NCBI GenBank assembly: GCA_038874435.1
Contig: JAVZCK010000003.1
Location: forward strand, 1-64,000
From: Thermoplasmata archaeon
GTDB lineage: Archaea > Thermoplasmatota > Thermoplasmata > Lutacidiplasmatales > SKW197
Reading direction: 5' to 3'
Length of the DNA: 64,000 nt
This document shows, one piece after another, positions 60,196-64,000 of this stretch. Position 1 is the stretch's first letter, and each line of letters starts with the position of its first letter. A program made the position numbers and the translations under genes. The notes under the pieces were generated by a model. It saw only the letters and a program-made list of their open reading frames with translations. It ran no database searches and was not told the DNA's origin.

Positions 60196-62343
60196 TTTTT
60201 TGCGGAACAGCAGGATTGCAGCACACAGCAGTAAAACCAGAATGCTAGTCAGTTCTGGTGTTGGTGAGGTTACCTGCACTGAATACACTGGTGTCTGGGC
60301 AACACCGCTCTTTTCATCTGTTGCGGTAATATAATAATCTACTGTGCCAGAAGCACTTTGCGCTGGAATTGTTGCCTGGTAAATACCATCTGTTGCGTTT
60401 CCAGAGGTGCGCGTCATTGTAAGGGCATACCAGGTGCTGCTGCCCACTGGGCGATAGTAAAGCTTCGCATCTGTGAGATTGTAGATGCTCTTTATTTCAG
60501 CAACGATGATGATGGGCTGATTGAGATATGCTGTACCAGGTGGTGTATGCACTATTTGAATTGCAGGTGCCTTTGCAGCAAGGGGATAGTAGTCCTTTGC
60601 AAGTGCGCTCCCGTTTATTGTGTACGGGTTATCCACAATTCCATCATGGTTGGCATCAGGCGAAGTCCAGTCATCCCAGAAGTTTCCTGCAATGCTTGTA
60701 TTCCAGTAATTTGCGGTGCCATTGTCTGCACTCTGTTTGTTGATGTTGCCATTGGAAATAAAGTTGTTTGTATGGATGCGGTTGCCAGTTGAACTTGAGG
60801 TGATGTTCACGCCAAATATTAAGTTGAACGAAAAGTCGTTAGCAGTTATCAGATTCGTGTTTGAGGATTGCACCTGCACACCGATGTTGTTGTTTTTGAG
60901 TGTGTTGGCTGAAATGTTATTGCCATTTGAATATAACAGAAAGAGCCCATGGTTGTTGCTGAGCAAGTTGTTGCCAAAAATCTGGTTGGAATCGCAGGAG
61001 TAGTTGAGGTTGATTCCAGCATTGCAGTTCATTGCCGTGTTGCCAGAAATTTTATTGGAATTTGCTCTGTAGAGACGGATGCCAGCAGTGTTGTCAGAGA
61101 CATTACAACCTGCTACACTGTTCTCATCTGAGTTTGTGAGAGCAATGCCATACCTTGCGTTGCCATTTGCGTTGCAGCCAGAGATTACATTCCATTGCGA
61201 GTAAACACACTGAATTCCATCTTCTCCGTTCTGGCTCCCCTGGCTGTTAATAATGTAATTGCTATTACTTGCATCCAGTTTAATTCCAGTGTTCTGGTTC
61301 CCATTAGTTTTTATTCCATGCAGTGTGTTATTGTTTGAGTTTGTGAGAAGGATGCCAGTACCCTGATTTGTGTCAGCAGTGAGGGTGTTCAACCTGTTCC
61401 AGTTTGAATTTGTGAATGCAATTCCAGAAATGCCATTCTGGCTAGTGGTTGTGGTGTTTATGGTGTTTCCATCACAAGAATAGAATTCAATTCCATAATA
61501 ATTGCCTGAAAAATTGCAGCTCTCAATTTTCGTGGAGGAGGTGAAACCTGCAAGGAGGGCAGTTGTGGTACCAGAAATCACAAGGTTCTTGACAGAAAAC
61601 CCGGTGCAGTTTGCAAGAATTATCTGTCCTGCAGAAGGCACAGTGATGCCATTCGTGTTTTTGTAATAATATAGTGCCTTTCCATTCACAGTGTTGGTTG
61701 TGGAAATTGTGTGCGAATTCCAGTACTCTAAGCTCTCTCCTCTGATTACAACCCCATCATTGGAGAATGTGTTTCCAGTGAGGGTGCAGCCGGTGGAAGC
61801 GTCGAGTAGTACACCACATGGGTTGTTTGAAATTGTGTTTGCACTCACGGTAAATGTGTCTGTGAGATAAATCTGAAGTCCTGTGTCAGTGCACTGGATT
61901 ATTGTGTTGCCAGTAATTGTGCATCCACTTGAGAAGACAGCATAAATGCCAATCCCATTGCTTGAGATTGTGTTACTCTCAATTTTTCCGTTGATTACAT
62001 TGTAGAGAAAGATGCCTGAGTTTTTCGTAAAATCACCAGAATTCCCAGAGGCATGATGAAGATAGCAGTTCCTTATGATGAAATACGCAGTTGTGTTTCC
62101 GATGTAAATTCCAAAACCATAGCCAGAGCCGTCAATTTCCCAGCCCTCAATGATGTAAGGGTTTGTCTCTGAGCCATTACCAGCAACCACGCCATTGGTG
62201 GTAGTGAAACCATTGTCTCCGTTGATACGGATGGGTGTGCGAACCGTAAATTTCTCAGCTACAGAATTACAGGATACGGTCAAAATTGTTCCCAAAATAA
62301 GTACACAGCATGATACCACTATAATCGCTTTTCGTAGGTGCAT
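60184..62343 (-). CDS. NosD-type parallel beta-helix surface protein with C-terminal membrane anchor
   Basis: A 719-residue secreted protein related to the one at 45.1 kb. A signal peptide covers about 1-27 (RKAIIVVSCCVLILGTILTVS). The right-handed beta-helix spans about 35-590 and consists of repeated 22- to 23-residue coils such as NSNNNTLHGIKTNGNQNTG and NSDENSVAGCNVSDNTAGIR, preceded by GSETNPYIIEGWEIDGSG and ended by YWNTSIAGNFWDDWTSPDANHDG. A single beta-sandwich follows (IVHTPPGTAYLNQP, DGIYQATIPAQSASG). The C-terminus is LTSILVLLLCAAILLF then RKKSEF, an anchor without the PGF motif. GGTGAGG lies 4 nt before ATG 62343, which therefore is chosen over the longer frame from 62406. Probable carbohydrate-related surface protein; catalytic residues not identified. 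Confidence 0.8.
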   Translation of the reverse strand: MHLRKAIIVVSCCVLILGTILTVSCNSVAEKFTVRTPIRINGDNGFTTTNGVVAGNGSETNPYIIEGWEIDGSGYGFGIYIGNTTAYFIIRNCYLHHASGNSGDFTKNSGIFLYNVINGKIESNTISSNGIGIYAVFSSGCTITGNTIIQCTDTGLQIYLTDTFTVSANTISNNPCGVLLDASTGCTLTGNTFSNDGVVIRGESLEYWNSHTISTTNTVNGKALYYYKNTNGITVPSAGQIILANCTGFSVKNLVISGTTTALLAGFTSSTKIESCNFSGNYYGIEFYSCDGNTINTTTTSQNGISGIAFTNSNWNRLNTLTADTNQGTGILLTNSNNNTLHGIKTNGNQNTGIKLDASNSNYIINSQGSQNGEDGIQCVYSQWNVISGCNANGNARYGIALTNSDENSVAGCNVSDNTAGIRLYRANSNKISGNTAMNCNAGINLNYSCDSNQIFGNNLLSNNHGLFLLYSNGNNISANTLKNNNIGVQVQSSNTNLITANDFSFNLIFGVNITSSSTGNRIHTNNFISNGNINKQSADNGTANYWNTSIAGNFWDDWTSPDANHDGIVDNPYTINGSALAKDYYPLAAKAPAIQIVHTPPGTAYLNQPIIIVAEIKSIYNLTDAKLYYRPVGSSTWYALTMTRTSGNATDGIYQATIPAQSASGTVDYYITATDEKSGVAQTPVYSVQVTSPTPELTSILVLLLCAAILLFRKKSEF

Positions 62344-62371
62344 TTGCCTCACCAAAAATAGAATTACAGGA

Positions 62372-62446
62372 GGATATATAATGGTTATTCCCAGCTTCCT
62401 CCTCATGGTGTGTAAAAATCTCTCACCGAAAGTCTTATATATGTCC
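62372..62446. promoter_or_regulatory. Divergent promoters between the beta-helix gene and the 85-residue gene
   Basis: On the minus strand an ATTATATATC box (about 62374-62384) serves the beta-helix gene. On the plus strand CTTATATATG (about 62434-62443) lies about 55 nt before ATG 62496, which also has a strong AAAGGGGTGG ribosome binding site. Confidence 0.55.
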
Positions 62447-62495
62447 GACGCTATATCTTAATTAGCAGACAAAAAGCAGACAAAGGGGTGGGAAA

Positions 62496-62753
62496 ATGAA
62501 CCAGAAACACATTAACGGAAGGGTTCTGAATTCAATCCCAAAATCCGTGAAGGATTGGATGAAAAGCCATACGATAAGCGATGCTAAGCTTCTGGTACGA
62601 GAACTCAGTGAACTTGGTGAAGATACCACAGAGCTCCAGCCCCTCATTTACCAGCTCGAGGAAATGGAGGACGAGGCGAAGGAGTATCTGGGGCTGAGCG
62701 AGGAAGACATTGTGGAATTCTCTGAACCCGAATCAGTGAAAGCAGTAGCTTAG
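62496..62753 (+). CDS. Small acidic helical protein of unknown function
   Basis: An 85-residue protein I do not recognise. It is predicted helical and acidic with hydrophobic heptad-like spacing (SVKDWMKSHTISDAKLLVRE, then LQPLIYQLEEMEDEAKEYLG) and a low-complexity SEPESVKAVA end. No cysteines and no membrane segment. Good promoter and ribosome binding site (GGGGTGG) support a real gene. Followed by a T-rich terminator shared with the convergent gene. Confidence 0.65.
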   Translation: MNQKHINGRVLNSIPKSVKDWMKSHTISDAKLLVRELSELGEDTTELQPLIYQLEEMEDEAKEYLGLSEEDIVEFSEPESVKAVA

Positions 62754-62761
62754 CATCTCAA

Positions 62762-62787
62762 AACTTTTTTTCTATTTTTTGTTTTTA
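62762..62787 (+). terminator. T-rich terminator after the 85-residue gene
   Basis: Three consecutive T-runs of 5-7 between the two convergent genes, in the correct orientation for the plus-strand gene. Confidence 0.55.
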
Positions 62788-63108
62788 CTCAGTGTCTTTT
62801 GCAACTTCCTTCTGGAGTTTTTTCACTCTCTCCTTTGCAGTATAGCCAGTTGCTCTTTCAAGAAACAGGTTGTATTTTTTAACTGTGTCTTCTGCGACCT
62901 CGTTAGGCACATTTTTATCCATCAGTGTTTCAACAGCAAGTGTCTTTTTGTCCTTTGCAAACACCCGTAGTTCCTTCAAAGCACCATAACTGGCTTTTAT
63001 CAGGTTTCCCTCTTGTGTGGCATTTCCGAAAATCTCCTTTACAAGGGATAGTAGTTTCTCGCCTTCAATGTTCTTGTAGTTACCTGGCTTTATTGGATAA
63101 TCTCGCAT
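62785..63108 (-). CDS. Small archaeal protein, DUF5611-like
   Basis: A 107-residue soluble protein with an N-terminal MRDYPIKPGNYKNIEGEKL, a central RVFAKDKKTLAVETLMD strand-turn and a basic helical C-terminus with KERVKKLQKEVAKD. From memory it resembles the archaeal DUF5611 family, which is uncharacterised; confidence in the name is moderate. A TATA-like TATATACC element read on the minus strand near 63130-63137 lies about 25 nt upstream of the start, consistent with a leaderless transcript. Confidence 0.6.
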   Translation of the reverse strand: MRDYPIKPGNYKNIEGEKLLSLVKEIFGNATQEGNLIKASYGALKELRVFAKDKKTLAVETLMDKNVPNEVAEDTVKKYNLFLERATGYTAKERVKKLQKEVAKDTE

Positions 63109-63204
63109 GGTGTGATAGAAAATGGAAAAGGTATATAAGCGATGTGGAGGATGGAATTTGGATGAAAGAAAATGTTTATCATGCTGAAGGGTTTTTGGAA
63201 AACC

Positions 63205-63906
63205 ATGAAGGTCTCTGTGATCATTCCCACAATGAACGAGGAGGCGTCGATTGGCGGCGTAATCCAGACAATTAAGGATGCCTTTGCAGCAGCCAATGTC
63301 TCCCTCTTTGTGAAAAATCCACTGGAATATGAAATTCTTATAGTAGATACTAATTCAAAGGATAGAACAAGGGAGATTGCAAAGGAGAAGGGTGCGATTG
63401 TCATTGATGAACCTAGAAGGGGTTATGGAAGGGCTTACAAAACTGGATTTGAAAAAGCAACTGGAGAAATAATTGCCACACTTGATGGCGATTCCACATA
63501 TCCTGCTGAAAAAATCCCCGAGTTTGTTGACTTTCTCATCAAAGAGGACCTTGACTTTATCACATGCGACAGGTTGAGCACCTTAAAGCCAGGAGTGATG
63601 TCTTTCAAACACCGCATAGGAAATAAAATTCTTACATTAACCTGCAATCTTCTGTTTGGTGTGAAAATAAGAGATTCCCAATCTGGAATGTGGATTTTTA
63701 AGAAGGCAATTCTGAAGAAGTTGAAAGTTGAGAGTGATGGGATGCCCTTTTCTGAGGAAATTAAGATTGAGGCATTTAGAAAGTGTAACAGATGCATTGA
63801 AATTCCAATAGAATATCGCGTTAGAAAGGGTGAGGTGAAGCTGAGTTCCTGGAAGGATGGTACGAAGAACTTGAAGTATCTGTTTAAGATGAAATTCAGA
63901 AAGTAA
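63205..63906 (+). CDS. Glycosyltransferase family 2 (dolichyl-phosphate hexose synthase-like)
   Basis: A 233-residue GT-A glycosyltransferase. It begins MKVSVIIPTMNEEASIGG, followed by ILIVDTNSKDRTREIA, GRAYKTGFEKATGEIIATLD and the DGDSTYP segment that supplies the DxD-type metal site. The C-terminal part has GVKIRDSQSGMWIFKK and EIPIEYRVRKG, typical of dolichol-phosphate mannose or glucose synthases without membrane helices. It probably makes lipid-linked sugars for surface-protein glycosylation. ATG 63205 is preferred over 63172 because the first four residues of the domain follow directly and an AT-rich TATA-like box lies about 28 nt upstream. Confidence 0.85.
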   Translation: MKVSVIIPTMNEEASIGGVIQTIKDAFAAANVSLFVKNPLEYEILIVDTNSKDRTREIAKEKGAIVIDEPRRGYGRAYKTGFEKATGEIIATLDGDSTYPAEKIPEFVDFLIKEDLDFITCDRLSTLKPGVMSFKHRIGNKILTLTCNLLFGVKIRDSQSGMWIFKKAILKKLKVESDGMPFSEEIKIEAFRKCNRCIEIPIEYRVRKGEVKLSSWKDGTKNLKYLFKMKFRK

Positions 63907-63948
63907 GCTGTTGTTTTACCTATTTCATAAGTGTTATGTTCACCGTAA

Positions 63949-63960
63949 CCTTTAAAACTT
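63949..63960 (+). promoter_or_regulatory. TATA box of the gene that runs off the window end
   Basis: AACCTTTAAAACTT at 63947-63960 is a good BRE/TATA pair about 35 nt before ATG 63990. Confidence 0.45.
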
Positions 63961-63989
63961 CCTACAATATGGATGGAAGAGGTAATATC

Positions 63990-64000
63990 ATGACTGAAGA
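63990..64000 (+). CDS. Start of an unidentified gene, truncated by the window end
   Basis: ATG 63990 follows a GGTAAT element and the TATA box noted above, giving MTE as the first residues. Only three complete codons are visible, so function cannot be inferred. Confidence 0.35.

Noticed and set aside
63090-63404. Minus-strand reading frame opposite the GT2 gene start
   Set aside because: It overlaps the conserved N-terminus of the glycosyltransferase and has no recognisable domain.

Overview
This window is archaeal chromosomal DNA, most likely from an uncultured member of the Thermoplasmatota (marine benthic group D / DHVE-like lineages are my best guess, not proven). The archaeal call rests on RNA polymerase subunit L, an archaeal-type dUTPase, Mre11-Rad50, a geranylgeranyl reductase for ether lipids, both subunits of phosphomevalonate dehydratase (archaeal mevalonate pathway), ADP-forming acyl-CoA synthetase subunits, a KaiC-like RecA ATPase, TATA boxes about 25-30 nt before many starts (several apparently leaderless), and a tRNA-Ser carrying a 13-nt intron at the canonical 37/38 position. 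The Asn-Gly-rich cytoplasmic tail on one surface protein is a habit I associate with Thermoplasmatota, from memory only. The window is gene dense with no recognisable insertion sequence, prophage or CRISPR array.

Layout. 0.2-4.6 kb: a BtuFCD/FecBCD-type ABC importer with an HTH regulator, then a GNAT acetyltransferase and dUTPase. 4.7-10.9 kb: a giant solute-binding receptor on an Ig-like stalk and a secreted cysteine amidase. 11.1-13.5 kb: argS coupled to a ModE-like HTH/Nudix fusion. 13.6-17.9 kb: a surface protein, a small membrane protein overlapping a YchF-like GTPase, and tRNA-Ser(GGA). 17.9-29.7 kb: a LamG plus nine-FN3 surface protein, a glycosyltransferase, an NG-tailed surface protein, a membrane TPR protein, and rpoL followed by a GH57 enzyme. 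29.9-37.7 kb: surface proteins around a two-gene [NiFe] hydrogenase, geranylgeranyl reductase and an amidohydrolase. 37.7-45.1 kb: a STAND-like AAA/TPR regulator, a structured intergenic region that may encode a guide RNA, a Znu-type metal importer, and an N-terminally truncated ADP-forming acyl-CoA synthetase alpha gene with its beta partner. 45.1-51.3 kb: a beta-helix surface protein and a second AAA/TPR regulator with an extra inserted domain. 51.4-57.3 kb: a tightly coupled mre11-rad50-xseA-xseB-DUF447 operon. 57.4-64 kb: KaiC-like ATPase, phosphomevalonate dehydratase, an HD hydrolase, another beta-helix surface protein, two small proteins and a GT2 glycosyltransferase.

About 35 percent of the window (roughly 22 kb in nine genes) encodes large secreted or membrane-anchored proteins built from Ig, FN3, LamG, PPC, CBM9-like and parallel beta-helix modules. 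With the peptide/oligomer-type binding protein, the amidase, the GH57 enzyme and the acyl-CoA synthetase remnants, this suits a heterotrophic archaeon that binds and degrades detrital polymers. The most interesting items are the inserted sensor-like domain in the 48.2 kb ATPase, the possible H/ACA-like RNA at 40.5-40.7 kb, the archaeal-bacterial repair operon, the headless acyl-CoA synthetase, and the hydrogenase dimer without any electron-acceptor module.
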